Source: Candidatus Villigracilis proximus (GTDB lineage Bacteria; Chloroflexota; Anaerolineae; Anaerolineales; Villigracilaceae). From it: DNA of 64,000 nt. Every line of letters begins with the position of its first letter. Position 1 is the stretch's first letter. Shown here in pieces: positions 17,229 through 25,974 of this stretch. A model generated the notes under the pieces. The model saw only the letters and a program-made list of their open reading frames with translations, did no database searches and had not been told where the DNA came from. Location of the stretch: positions 124,001-188,000 of the forward strand of contig JADKBB010000001.1 of NCBI GenBank assembly GCA_016715195.1, written 5' to 3'. A program made the translations under genes and the position numbers.

Positions 17229-17871
17229 ATCTGAACTCATTGAATTTAACGGGCGGACGATGCGTGTGCGCGCTTCGCAATCTGCTGCACCGAAGCTGTT
17301 GGTTCTCCTGCACGGCTGGACGGGCGATGAAAATTCCATGTGGATTTTCACACGCGGACTCTCTCCCAGTTACTGGATGATGGCACCGCGCGCGCCTCAC
17401 GCCGCTGATTCAAGCGGATTTTCCTGGCGCCCGTCTCAACCTTTAACGCACGGCAGGCCCAGCCTCGAGATGCTTTTACCCGCCGCTGAAGCGCTGATTC
17501 AGCTCATTGACGAGTATTCTGCATCCGTTAATGTGGATGCGCTGCAATTTGATTTGATGGGATTCAGTCAGGGCGCTGCGATGGTTAATTTGATGGGGAT
17601 GCTCTATCCGCACAGAATCCGCAAGATGGGTGTGCTGGCTGGGTTTGTGCCCGCGGGTCTTGAAGAGCTTGTTGAAAAAAAACCGCTGAGCGGGAAGAAT
17701 ATTTTTGTGGCGCATGGCACACAGGATCAATTAATTCCGATAGACCGTGCGCGTGCTTCGATTGAAATTCTTGAACAGGCTGGCGCACAGGTGACCTATT
17801 GCGAGGATGAGGTCGGTCATAAATTGAGCTCAAATTGTTTGCGCGCTCTGGAAGCCTATCTGGAAGATTAA
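17212..17871 (+). CDS. Alpha/beta hydrolase, phospholipase/carboxylesterase family
   Basis: This protein of about 219 residues has LVLLHGWTGDENSM (oxyanion), GFSQGAAM (nucleophile Ser), HGTQDQLIP (Asp) and GHKLS (His), the full catalytic set of the carboxylesterase/acyl-protein-thioesterase family. It starts at GTG 17212, or GTG 17221, overlapping the small membrane protein. With the patatin gene it forms a three-gene operon concerned with ester or lipid hydrolysis (inferred). Confidence 0.87.
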   Translation: MPAVIKSELIEFNGRTMRVRASQSAAPKLLVLLHGWTGDENSMWIFTRGLSPSYWMMAPRAPHAADSSGFSWRPSQPLTHGRPSLEMLLPAAEALIQLIDEYSASVNVDALQFDLMGFSQGAAMVNLMGMLYPHRIRKMGVLAGFVPAGLEELVEKKPLSGKNIFVAHGTQDQLIPIDRARASIEILEQAGAQVTYCEDEVGHKLSSNCLRALEAYLED

Positions 17872-17964
17872 TCCATTCTCACAAGGCTGTTGACGCTCTT
17901 TTTGTTTGCAGGTATCCTTGAAAATAAGTGGTCCGCTTATTTTAGCAAAGGCTAAAGATGAAGT

Positions 17965-19090
17965 ATGAAAAATAATTTTTCCCGTCGTGATTTTCTAAAA
18001 GTTGCAGGAGTTGGCTTGGGTGCAATGGCATTCAAGCCTTTTGACTTTGAAACCTTATACACCCCAAAACGATTGCCGCAGTTCCCGGCCAGCGAAATCA
18101 TTGGGCGTGTGCTGGGTATGACCGATGTAAGGAATCGTCCATCCAATGATCCTTTACAGGCGACGGCGGTCACTACATTTTATGATGATAATTTGATCGA
18201 GTGGGGGCGTGAAGTGATCGGCAATGCGGTAGGGTTAACAAACCAGAAATTCCTTGAGACACCGCAAGGGTACATTTGGGCTTCGCGCGTACAGCCAACT
18301 AAAAAATTTACCCAATACTCCCATTACAGAAATGACAGCAGGGCAGCCCGGGTTTTGGGCGGAGGTAACCGTTCCTTATATTGATATGGCGCTTGAAGGC
18401 GCGCCTTATTCTCCGTGGATTCAAAGTTTGATCTCATATAATTTCCCGCCGCGTGTTTATTATGGGCAGGTGATCTGGATCGATCAGATCCGTCAGAATA
18501 ATGGATTCACAGAATATCGCTGGAACGAAAATCCCGGACACGGCTATGGCTTTGGCGATCTGTTCTGGATGGACGGCGCAGGTTTGAAGGTGCTGACGGA
18601 TGCAGAAGTTTCGCCGATCAGCCCTGACCTTGACCCTGCTGAAAAGAGAATTGTTGCAAGCCTTACTTATCAAACGCTTTCCTGTTTTGAGGGGAATAAT
18701 GAAGTTTTCTTCTGCCGCATTTCCAGTGGCGCAATTTTTGACGCGTTTGGGGTTTCAACGGATAGTTACGCTACTCCGGTGGGTGACTTGAATACACACT
18801 GGAAAATCGTTTCTCTAAATATGAGCGGCGGCGGTTCCGCTTCTGGTTATTCCACACCGGGGGTTCCCTGGTCTACCGTTATCTCGGGCGAGGGCATTGC
18901 CATTCATGGCGCGTTCTGGCATAACGATTTCGGTGAGCGGCGCTCGCATGGTTGTATTAATGTCAAACCTGAAGATGCCAAGTGGATCTTCCGCTGGACC
19001 ACTCCCTATATTCCGCTTTTGCAAAGTGAAGCGCGAATGACCTGGCCTGATCATGGCACAACAGTGACCGTCACCGAGTTAAAGATCTAG
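17965..19090 (+). CDS. Second L,D-transpeptidase (YkuD), frameshifted
   Basis: Two overlapping frames join into one protein of about 374 residues if one A is removed from the A6 run at 18301-18306. The N-terminal part carries the twin-arginine signal SRRDFLKVAGVGLGA. The C-terminal part ends with the YkuD signature HGAFWHNDFG followed by RRSHGCINVKPEDA. It is a paralogue of the gene at 4821, with the same order: Tat signal, linker, YkuD. Most likely it is one intact gene with an assembly error. Confidence 0.82.
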
Positions 19091-19165
19091 TATATTACTC
19101 ATCCTGAAAGAAGCCTGAGCATGGATTTAAAGGAAAAGGCTTAATAAAGTTTTTTGAGGTGTTGA

Positions 19166-19855
19166 ATGGAAATCTCGCAAATATCGGTTGGACTTGCCCT
19201 ACTGGCAGGGTTGGCATCTTTTCTTTCGCCATGTGTATTTTCGCTTGTCCCTGCTTATGTAGGCTATCTTGGCGGACTTGCGGCTGGCTCTCCCGATGCC
19301 GTGGGCGGTAAATCCAATCGTTGGGTCACATTTAGCCACGGTCTGGCCTTTGTCTTTGGGTTTAGTGTAGTGTTTGTATTATTGGGCGTGGCGGCTGCTT
19401 TTGCGGGCGGCTTGCTCTATGACGTGCGTGAATGGCTGGCAAAGATCGGCGGTATTGTTGTGATCGTCTTCGGTTTGCACATGATCGGTGTATTTCACTT
19501 GCCTTTTCTGGCTTATGATACGCGTGTGCAGCAGGCGCCAGACCCAAAGTGGGGTTATCTCTCGTCTGCTTTGATGGGTGTCTTTTTCTCGGCAGGCTGG
19601 TCTCCTTGTGTTGGGCCGGTGTTGGGTGCAATTCTGACCCTGGCGATCAATGGCGGTTCCATTTCCCTCGGCGCAATGCTTCTTTCAGCATACTCAATAG
19701 GACTGGCAATTCCTTTTCTGATTGCCGCGCTGGGTATTGGCTGGGTGACAACCATTTTGAAGAAATATAGCAAAACCATGCGCTATGTTGAAATTGTAAT
19801 GGGCGTGATCCTTGTCGTTATCGGTATCATGCTTTTACAGGCGCTTTTGAATTAA
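19166..19855 (+). CDS. ccdA: CcdA-family thiol-disulfide membrane transporter
   Basis: This 229-residue protein has six membrane segments. The paired cysteines sit in LSPCVFSLVPAY (helix 1) and GWSPCVGPVLG (helix 4), the redox pair that passes electrons from cytoplasmic thioredoxin to the outside. It serves cytochrome c maturation or general envelope disulfide reduction. The start follows GAGGTG. A glutaredoxin-like gene is next downstream, which fits a thiol-redox role. Confidence 0.92.
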   Translation: MEISQISVGLALLAGLASFLSPCVFSLVPAYVGYLGGLAAGSPDAVGGKSNRWVTFSHGLAFVFGFSVVFVLLGVAAAFAGGLLYDVREWLAKIGGIVVIVFGLHMIGVFHLPFLAYDTRVQQAPDPKWGYLSSALMGVFFSAGWSPCVGPVLGAILTLAINGGSISLGAMLLSAYSIGLAIPFLIAALGIGWVTTILKKYSKTMRYVEIVMGVILVVIGIMLLQALLN

Positions 19856-19909
19856 TTGCCCAACAGGGTCAATTCTTCTGGTTTGATTTCGGGATATAAA
19901 ACACTTACG

Positions 19910-19970
19910 AATTTCGGAAGTCTGTCTTAAGACACTCAAGCAGAGAGTCTCATAAAAGACTTCCGAAATT
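19910..19970. other. Large structured inverted repeat upstream of glutaredoxin gene
   Basis: A perfect 14-bp outer stem (19910-19923 with 19957-19970) encloses a 10-bp palindrome GTCTTAAGAC (19924-19933) and a small ACTC/GAGT hairpin, so a three-way junction is possible. It ends 18 nt before the next start codon and lacks a clear T tract. It could be a leader structure or a weak terminator of ccdA. Confidence 0.55.
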
Positions 19971-19988
19971 TATTTAACAGGATAAATT

Positions 19989-20453
19989 ATGCTGAATGTG
20001 ACCCTCTACACCCGCAAAGATTGCAAGTTGTGTGATGAAGTAAAAGAGCAGTTGAATGAATTACAGTCTAAATATCCGCACCGGCTGGTTGAAGTGGATA
20101 TTGACCTTGACCCGGCGCTGATCGCCAATTATGGACAGATTATTCCGGTCATTGAAGTTGGACCCTATCGTTTGAAAGCCCCGATTACACCTCAGAATTT
20201 ACAAATGAATCTCGGCGCGGCTTTTGACAGAAAAAATCAACTGGAAAAATTAGGCGATCCTGAATACCAAATGCGAATTAAGAAAGGGAAGAATGTGAAT
20301 ACTGGAGACCGGGTTTCATTTTGGATCGCAAAGCCGGTATCTGCTTTTGTTGAACTTGTTTATGTTGTTCTATGTTGGTCTGCCATTTCTTGCGCCGACT
20401 TTGATGAAGATGGGCGCAGAATTGCCCGCCAAAGCCATTTACCGAATCTATAG
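19989..20453 (+). CDS. Glutaredoxin-like (DUF836) protein, 3' part out of frame
   Basis: Residues 1-85 are a thioredoxin-fold domain with redox motif TRKDCKLCDEV and cis-Pro segment IIPVIEVGPYRL, typical of the DUF836/glutaredoxin-like family. After about residue 115 the frame yields low-likelihood sequence, while the +1 frame becomes a membrane protein (20347-21000). Removing one A at 20330-20332 fuses the two. So this is either a fusion broken by an assembly error or two overlapping genes. Confidence 0.7.
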   Translation: MLNVTLYTRKDCKLCDEVKEQLNELQSKYPHRLVEVDIDLDPALIANYGQIIPVIEVGPYRLKAPITPQNLQMNLGAAFDRKNQLEKLGDPEYQMRIKKGKNVNTGDRVSFWIAKPVSAFVELVYVVLCWSAISCADFDEDGRRIARQSHLPNL

Positions 20454-21000
20454 TCCGCTTTGCCATCAATTTGGATTTCGCTCATTCTTTCTATATGGCG
20501 AGCAGGCTTACTATCCGCTGGCAGAAGCGAATGTTGCCGGCGTAAAAACATTTGAGCAGGCAACGGGCATTGTCAATCTTGATGACCCGTATAGTTTCAC
20601 TCGTTTTGAATCGCGCGCTTATATTGGCGATGAAACGGTTGGGTACAAGGTGGCGCTTTGCGAACGTGATGTGGCGATCTACCTGGCCATTCTTTTATTC
20701 GGCATTGTCTTTGGCCTCACCGGCCGCCGCGTTAAATCATTGCATTGGGCATTATGGCTTTTGATCGGCATCGGGCCGATCGGGTTGGATGGTTTCTCGC
20801 AGCTTCTTAGTCAATTCGACTGGGCATGGCTGGCATCCATTATTCCCTATCGTGAAAGTACGCCGTTCCTGCGCGCATTCACTGGCGCGTTGTTTGGGCT
20901 GGCTACCGCCTGGTTTGCATATCCCAATATTGAAGAATCCATGAGTGAGACCCGTCAGTATTACATTAAAAAATTTGCCGTGCATGAGGCTTCGCAATAA
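20347..21000 (+). CDS. DUF2085 family membrane protein
   Basis: About 217 residues as called from TTG 20347, with about five membrane segments and the family signature SPLCHQFGFRSFFLYGEQ near residue 38. The function is unknown. It may be the C-terminal half of a glutaredoxin-DUF2085 fusion, because its first helix continues in frame upstream into the preceding gene after a one-base correction. Its stop codon shares an A with the ATG of pgeF (TAATG). Confidence 0.75.
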   Translation: MLNLFMLFYVGLPFLAPTLMKMGAELPAKAIYRIYSPLCHQFGFRSFFLYGEQAYYPLAEANVAGVKTFEQATGIVNLDDPYSFTRFESRAYIGDETVGYKVALCERDVAIYLAILLFGIVFGLTGRRVKSLHWALWLLIGIGPIGLDGFSQLLSQFDWAWLASIIPYRESTPFLRAFTGALFGLATAWFAYPNIEESMSETRQYYIKKFAVHEASQ

Positions 21001-21782
21001 TGCCGTTTCACGAACGCAATGGGCTTCGCTTTTATAGCTTTGATATTTTTTCCAATTCAGTGATGCAGGGAGTTTTTACCCGCCGCGGCGGTGTGAGTCT
21101 TGCGCCCTGGCATTCTCTAAACCTTGGCGGATCGGTGGGAGATGACCCCGCACACGTGGCGCAGAATCGCCTGCATGTATTTGATACCATGCGACGTGAC
21201 CCCGTATCCATCCATGACGTTTGGCTGGTTCACGGCACAGACATTGTCTACGCTGACGCCCCGCGCCTGCTGACAGAGCCATCTGCCAAAGCCGATATTA
21301 TTTTTACCGACAATCCTCAGGTGTCACTCTATATGCGTTTTGGCGAATGCGTGCCTATTTTATTTCACGACCCTGTCAAACAGGTGATCGGGATTGCACA
21401 CGCTGGCTGGCTGGGAACTGTGCGCGGCGTTGTGAAATCTGCTGTGGATGGAATGCGATCACGTTACGGTTGTCAGCCGGAGAATATTGTCGCGGGCATC
21501 GGCCCATCAATTGGCGTGGATCATTACGAAGTGGGCGCGGAAGTCATCTCGCAATTTCAGGAAAAACATAAACAGGATGCAGAGCGCGTTATCCAGATCA
21601 GAGACGGACGTACTTACTTGGATTTGTGGGAGTCGAATACCATTCAATTGCGAAACGCCGGGGTGGAACAGATTCAGGTTGCAGGCTTATGTACGGCCTG
21701 TCATCTTGATGATTGGTTTTCACATCGGGCAGAAAAAGGCAAAACGGGCAGATTCGGCGCATTAATGGCGCTCCAGGCATAG
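21000..21782 (+). CDS. pgeF: Laccase-domain purine nucleoside phosphorylase (YfiH/YlmD)
   Basis: This 260-residue protein carries the DUF152 zinc-site residues: VHGTD, FGECVPI (Cys) and IAHAGWLGT. Family members cleave or deaminate purine nucleosides and edit peptidoglycan precursors. It is translationally coupled to the upstream gene and followed by yggS and yggT, the same order as ylmD-ylmE-ylmG in Firmicutes cell-division clusters. Confidence 0.9.
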   Translation: MPFHERNGLRFYSFDIFSNSVMQGVFTRRGGVSLAPWHSLNLGGSVGDDPAHVAQNRLHVFDTMRRDPVSIHDVWLVHGTDIVYADAPRLLTEPSAKADIIFTDNPQVSLYMRFGECVPILFHDPVKQVIGIAHAGWLGTVRGVVKSAVDGMRSRYGCQPENIVAGIGPSIGVDHYEVGAEVISQFQEKHKQDAERVIQIRDGRTYLDLWESNTIQLRNAGVEQIQVAGLCTACHLDDWFSHRAEKGKTGRFGALMALQA

Positions 21783-21807
21783 GCGGGGCGCGAAGCGGGA
21801 AGCGGGG

Positions 21808-21813
21808 TAAAAT
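21808..21813 (+). promoter_or_regulatory. -10 element (TAAAAT) of leaderless yggS
   Basis: TAAAAT ends 6 nt before the yggS ATG. There is no SD in between. Confidence 0.5.
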
Positions 21814-21819
21814 AAATCC

Positions 21820-22560
21820 ATGAGCGAATTAATGTCATCCATCCGTGAAAGATATTTGCAAACTTTAGATGAGATCGCAAGCGCTGCCCGTGCGGCAGGC
21901 CGCGATCCCGGGGAAGTTAAACTGGTTGTGGTTACAAAAGCGCAGCCCCTTGAAGTGGCGCGTGCGGCGATTGAGGCAGGCGCGCACATCCTTGGTGAAA
22001 ATTACCCGGAAGAGGGTGTTATGAAACTTCAATCTCTGCGTGAATTTTCTGCGGTAGAATGGCACATGATCGGTCATGTGCAGAGCCGTAAAGCGCAGCT
22101 TGTGGCAGAGAACTTTAACTTATTACATTCTTTAGACAGCTTGAAACTTGCTTCACGGCTGGATCGGTTTTGCGGCGCGGCAGGCCGCACATTGCAGACG
22201 TTTTTGGAGTTCAATGTGGGTGGTGAGGATAGTAAATCTGGCTGGTCTGCGTGGGACGAAGCGCGCTGGCCTGTGCTGTTGGATGAGCTTGCCGCAGTGA
22301 TCACGCTGCCGAATTTGCAGGTCTGCGGTTTAATGGCAATGCCTCCGCTGGGTGGAACCGCAGAATTTTCGCGGCCTTATTTTCAAAAGTTGAAGCGCTT
22401 GCAGGAATACTTGATCTTGCAATTTCCGCATGTTAATTTTTCAGAACTTTCCATGGGTACCAGCACAGATTTCAAAGTGGCAGTACAGGAAGGCGCAACT
22501 TTGGTCAGGGTGGGCACGGCCATTGTTGGTCCGCGTCAATATAAAACGGAGGCTGGATGA
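21820..22560 (+). CDS. yggS: YggS family PLP-binding homeostasis protein
   Basis: This 246-residue single-domain PLP protein has the lysine in LVVVTKAQP and the LGENYPEEG and FLEFNVGGEDSKSGW motifs of the family. It manages the cellular pool of pyridoxal phosphate. Its C-terminal phosphate site is LSMGTSTDFKVAVQEGATLVRVGTA. The stop overlaps the yggT start (ATGA). Confidence 0.93.
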   Translation: MSELMSSIRERYLQTLDEIASAARAAGRDPGEVKLVVVTKAQPLEVARAAIEAGAHILGENYPEEGVMKLQSLREFSAVEWHMIGHVQSRKAQLVAENFNLLHSLDSLKLASRLDRFCGAAGRTLQTFLEFNVGGEDSKSGWSAWDEARWPVLLDELAAVITLPNLQVCGLMAMPPLGGTAEFSRPYFQKLKRLQEYLILQFPHVNFSELSMGTSTDFKVAVQEGATLVRVGTAIVGPRQYKTEAG

Positions 22561-22823
22561 ATTTTTCATTATTGATTACGTTCATTGAAGTGGTTTCTCA
22601 GTTATTCATTTGGGTCGTAATTGCGTCATCTCTTTTTTCTTTTTTTCTTGCACCTTATCACCCTGTACGTGAGGCTCTTGATCGTATTGTAGATCCTTTT
22701 TTAGCTCCGATCAGACGCGTATTGCCAATGGCTGGCACACTTGATTTCAGCCCTTTGGTATTAATTCTCGCAGTCCAGTTTTTAGCCTGGATTTTGACCA
22801 CTATTTTTATTGCAATAAGTTGA
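22557..22823 (+). CDS. yggT: YggT family membrane protein
   Basis: This 88-residue protein has two hydrophobic stretches and the signature DRIVDPFLAPIRRVLP with DFSPLVLILAVQFL. YggT proteins are linked to cell division and turgor; their precise action is unknown. ATGA overlap with yggS shows coupling. Confidence 0.9.
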   Translation: MNFSLLITFIEVVSQLFIWVVIASSLFSFFLAPYHPVREALDRIVDPFLAPIRRVLPMAGTLDFSPLVLILAVQFLAWILTTIFIAIS

Positions 22824-22831
22824 GGTGAAGC

Positions 22832-23140
22832 ATGTCTAGAAAATATGACTTTCATGATGGCAAACGTGGATCCGCCATCGCCGTCCGCGTTACTCCGCGT
22901 GCCAGCCGTAATCAGATCATGGGCGTGTTGGATGATGGCACGATCAAGGTGCATCTTGCCACAGACCCGGCGGATGAAAAAGAGAATTCTGAGTTACTGG
23001 GTTTTCTCGCGGAAGTTCTCGGTGTGCCAAAATCGCGCGTGGAAATTGTAGCAGGTGAAAATGGCAGGGATAAACTGGTCTCTGTCCTGGATATGGATGT
23101 GGAAACCGTGCATCACCGCGTCGTTGCGCACATGGATTAA
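22832..23140 (+). CDS. yggU: DUF167/YggU family protein
   Basis: This 102-residue protein has the DUF167 pattern: IAVRVTPRASRN near the start, then DGTIKVHLATDPADEKEN and the ending SRVEIVAGENGRDK. It is usually found beside yggT, as here. The start follows GAGGTG. The operon ends with a strong terminator. Confidence 0.88.
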   Translation: MSRKYDFHDGKRGSAIAVRVTPRASRNQIMGVLDDGTIKVHLATDPADEKENSELLGFLAEVLGVPKSRVEIVAGENGRDKLVSVLDMDVETVHHRVVAHMD

Positions 23141-23157
23141 TATTTTTTACAGATAAT

Positions 23158-23194
23158 AAAAGGGTAAAGGAATTTTTTGATCCTTTACCCTTTT
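23158..23194 (+). terminator. Terminator of the pgeF-yggU cluster
   Basis: A perfect 14-bp stem (23158-23171 with 23181-23194) with a 9-nt loop, ending in TTTT, 17 bp after the yggU stop. Confidence 0.85.
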
Positions 23195-23254
23195 GTGTTT
23201 CTTAAGTTAACTCAAGTTGCTACCTTGAAATTGCTTCATCTTATTAGACCCGTT

Positions 23255-23350
23255 TTTGCCACGAACACTTGCACCGAGCGCCAGTGCGGTGTTAAACGGA
23301 TTTTTGCGCATCAACAAAAATCAGTGCAAATTAGTGAAATTCGCGGCTAG
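23255..23350. repeat. Dispersed repeat in gap between convergent genes
   Basis: GCCACGAACACTTGCACC, then AAAAATCAGTGCAAATTAGTG, resembles the CACGAA/AATCAGYG family also seen near 15877 and 41615. No gene is seen in this gap. Confidence 0.5.
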
Positions 23351-23388
23351 GGTTTTGGATTTCTTGATATGGCGGCAACTTGCGTTAA

Positions 23389-25824
23389 TTACTCAGCCAA
23401 ACCATACAGCCGTCTGTAAATTACATAGATCTCATAAATATTACGAATGTAATTTCGCGTTTCTTCAAAACGTACTGATTCCAGGAATAGGTCGGGGTCG
23501 TTCCCTGCGAGTTCTTTCCAGAGTAATGCGCTGCCGGGTCCGGCGTTGTACGCGGCCAGTGTTGCGTATAGATCACCATCCAGCAGACTGCGATTCTTTC
23601 CCAGATAATGTGTGCCAAAGGCCACGCTTACATCGGGGCGGTATAAATCTTTTTCGTCATAGTTAAAAGGCCAGACAAGCTCAGAGACGATCTGCGCGCC
23701 TGTAGATGGGACGATCTGCATTAATCCGCGTGCGCCCGCGTTTGAGACAACAAACCCCTCAAAGAGACTTTCCTGCCGGATCACACTGAAGATAAACAAC
23801 GGGTCTAATTCATTTGTTTGCGCATCAGGCAGTACAAGGTCGGAATAATACAATCCATAACGTACGTGACTAAAATAAGGCGGAGCCATCATTGACTCGG
23901 TGTGATCGTCCAATCCGGCCAATGTCAGGATCTGACGTGCCGCAAAAATGGCGGAACGATATAAGCCGATATCGAGCATGTAGTTCGTTAATCGATAGGT
24001 GCTCACGGCGTCATTATTTATTTCTGCACGTAGGTTTTCAAATTCAAGACGTGCATCTTCGTAAAGACCGATCTCCCACAACTCTGTCCCACGGATGATG
24101 CGCGGATCAGCCGCCAGCGGCCCCAGTCCGCTGAGGTCTGTTTCTGCTGAAAGATTGAAGGTTAATCGAATCCATGAGTCGGCGTCTTTTCGTTCGGATA
24201 TCAGATTTGGTGCGAGGTTGGTGGATGTCGGCGGGGTAAAGGGAGTTCGGTCTATTAACAGGTCACGGGCGCGTTCGCTATAATATCCACCCGGATCAAA
24301 AGTTTGCGCTTTGCGCCACGCATTTAATGCATCTTCGTTGTTGCCAAGTTTTTGCTGAGCCTTTCCCAGCCACAAATATCCGCGTGCTTGATCGACAGCC
24401 AGCGAAGAAAGTGTCAGGCTGCGATTGAATGCATCCAGCGCGGCGACAGTCTCACCGTTGCGATAATAAACGATGCCCATCAAAAAGACAGCCGTGGATG
24501 CCTGCTCCGTGCCCGGATATTCATTTGCCACACGCGCCCAGGTTTCCAGCGCCTGCGGATATTGCGCATCACGTTCGTAAATGCGCGCCGCGCTCATTAA
24601 ATATTCCACAGAAAGTTCGCTGTTTGGCACAGCGGTTACAAAATCCAAAAGTGTTTTTGCGGCGATCGTATATGAACCCTGGTTGTACCATTCGATAAAC
24701 GCTTTTTCGCCCCACGCGTCACCCCATCTTGGATGAGTCTGATAACCTGAAATAAATACAGCCAAGCCGGTTGTTGCGCTGTTGTAATCTCCCTTGTCAC
24801 GTAAAGCGAGCGCACGATAATAATGTGCTGTGCCATCATTGACAGGATTCGCCGCGAGGTATCGGTCAAAGGCAGAGATCGCTACATCATATTCGCCGGC
24901 AAAGTAATCCACCAGACCGCGATCGAGTTCGTCCACTTCTGCGCCTGCTTCAAGCAATGCCAGCAGACTGAGATATGCGTAATACGAAAGCGGATAATCT
25001 TCCACGGCCAGCCGGAATTTCCCCAACGCTTCTTCACTGCGACCGAGAGCCTGATACACCAGCCCTGACTCATACGCCACTTGAGCTTTGATGTAATCGT
25101 TTGGCGCACGGGCTGTGATTCCATCGTATCGCGCCAGCGCCGTGTCATAATTGCCCAATTCTGTTTGTGTCGATGCGACTTTCAGATCAAGTACGATGCC
25201 GTCACCGAGACCTGCGGCTTGCAGCGCGGCTGTATATGCAGGCAGCGCGTCGTTATAGTTTTGCGCTTCAAAGAGCGCGTCGCCACGTAATTCCTGTACG
25301 TAGGAATCCAAATATCCCGGACGCAGGATGAGATAGGTCTGCCAGGCATCTGCTGCGGCTTGATAATTGTTCAAGCGGTAATACGCCAAACCTTGCAGGA
25401 AGTGCGCCTGCCCAAGATGTGTAGATTGCGGATACTCTGTGATAAGTGTTTGAATTGAAGCGAGCGTGTCTTCATAGCGTTCTTCAGAAAAATGCACACG
25501 CGCCTCTCCCCATTTCGCGGCGGCTTGCACCAGGACATCAGGCGAGTCTTGAAACGCGGTTTGATAGGAAATCAGAGCGCTTTCATAGTCACCGTTAAAA
25601 AAGGCATGGTCACCAACGCCTACGCGTGCAGTGGGCAGCGGAGTGGGCGTGATCGTAGGGGTGAAGGTTGCTTCGGGCGTGGGGGATATGCTTGGGGTCA
25701 CTGTCCAGCCGGGGGGGATGGTGGGCAGACCCGGGAAGATGGAACAGGCCGTTATCGCAGCAGCAAGCCAAAGTCCAAGAATGAAGCGTAGTCCTGAACG
25801 AATCGAAGGGCGTGTGTATTTCAT
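23389..25824 (-). CDS. TPR-repeat lipoprotein with lytic transglycosylase (SLT) domain
   Basis: This 811-residue protein has a lipoprotein signal (AAITAC at about residue 27), a Thr/Pro linker, and about 550 residues of TPR-like helical repeats. A C-terminal SLT domain begins near residue 660: catalytic Glu in FSVIRQESLF, then SNAGARGLMQIVPSTG and LAAYNAGPGSA. It cleaves the glycan strands of peptidoglycan at the outer membrane face, like Slt70 but with TPRs in place of the ring. A -10 lies six nt before the ATG. Confidence 0.93.
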   Translation of the reverse strand: MKYTRPSIRSGLRFILGLWLAAAITACSIFPGLPTIPPGWTVTPSISPTPEATFTPTITPTPLPTARVGVGDHAFFNGDYESALISYQTAFQDSPDVLVQAAAKWGEARVHFSEERYEDTLASIQTLITEYPQSTHLGQAHFLQGLAYYRLNNYQAAADAWQTYLILRPGYLDSYVQELRGDALFEAQNYNDALPAYTAALQAAGLGDGIVLDLKVASTQTELGNYDTALARYDGITARAPNDYIKAQVAYESGLVYQALGRSEEALGKFRLAVEDYPLSYYAYLSLLALLEAGAEVDELDRGLVDYFAGEYDVAISAFDRYLAANPVNDGTAHYYRALALRDKGDYNSATTGLAVFISGYQTHPRWGDAWGEKAFIEWYNQGSYTIAAKTLLDFVTAVPNSELSVEYLMSAARIYERDAQYPQALETWARVANEYPGTEQASTAVFLMGIVYYRNGETVAALDAFNRSLTLSSLAVDQARGYLWLGKAQQKLGNNEDALNAWRKAQTFDPGGYYSERARDLLIDRTPFTPPTSTNLAPNLISERKDADSWIRLTFNLSAETDLSGLGPLAADPRIIRGTELWEIGLYEDARLEFENLRAEINNDAVSTYRLTNYMLDIGLYRSAIFAARQILTLAGLDDHTESMMAPPYFSHVRYGLYYSDLVLPDAQTNELDPLFIFSVIRQESLFEGFVVSNAGARGLMQIVPSTGAQIVSELVWPFNYDEKDLYRPDVSVAFGTHYLGKNRSLLDGDLYATLAAYNAGPGSALLWKELAGNDPDLFLESVRFEETRNYIRNIYEIYVIYRRLYGLAE

Positions 25825-25830
25825 CCTATT

Positions 25831-25836
25831 TTTATA
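25831..25836 (-). promoter_or_regulatory. -10 element (TATAAA) of leaderless lytic transglycosylase gene
   Basis: TATAAA on the minus strand ends 6 nt before the ATG at 25824. An AGG lies in those six bases but is too close to act as a normal SD. Confidence 0.45.
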
Positions 25837-25974
25837 CTGGTAAAAGAGGAGCGCGTCAAGCGGGGTTAAATTTGGATTCTGTGTGATATATTACGGGGTG
25901 CCGTATAAATTATAAATTTATATATCAAACGGTGACATGGTTTTTAAATTTCAAAATTAAAAGAGGAAAAGAAA

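Noticed and set aside
19910..19970. Terminator of ccdA
   Set aside because: No T tract follows and the stem encloses further structured elements, so it is listed as a structured element instead.
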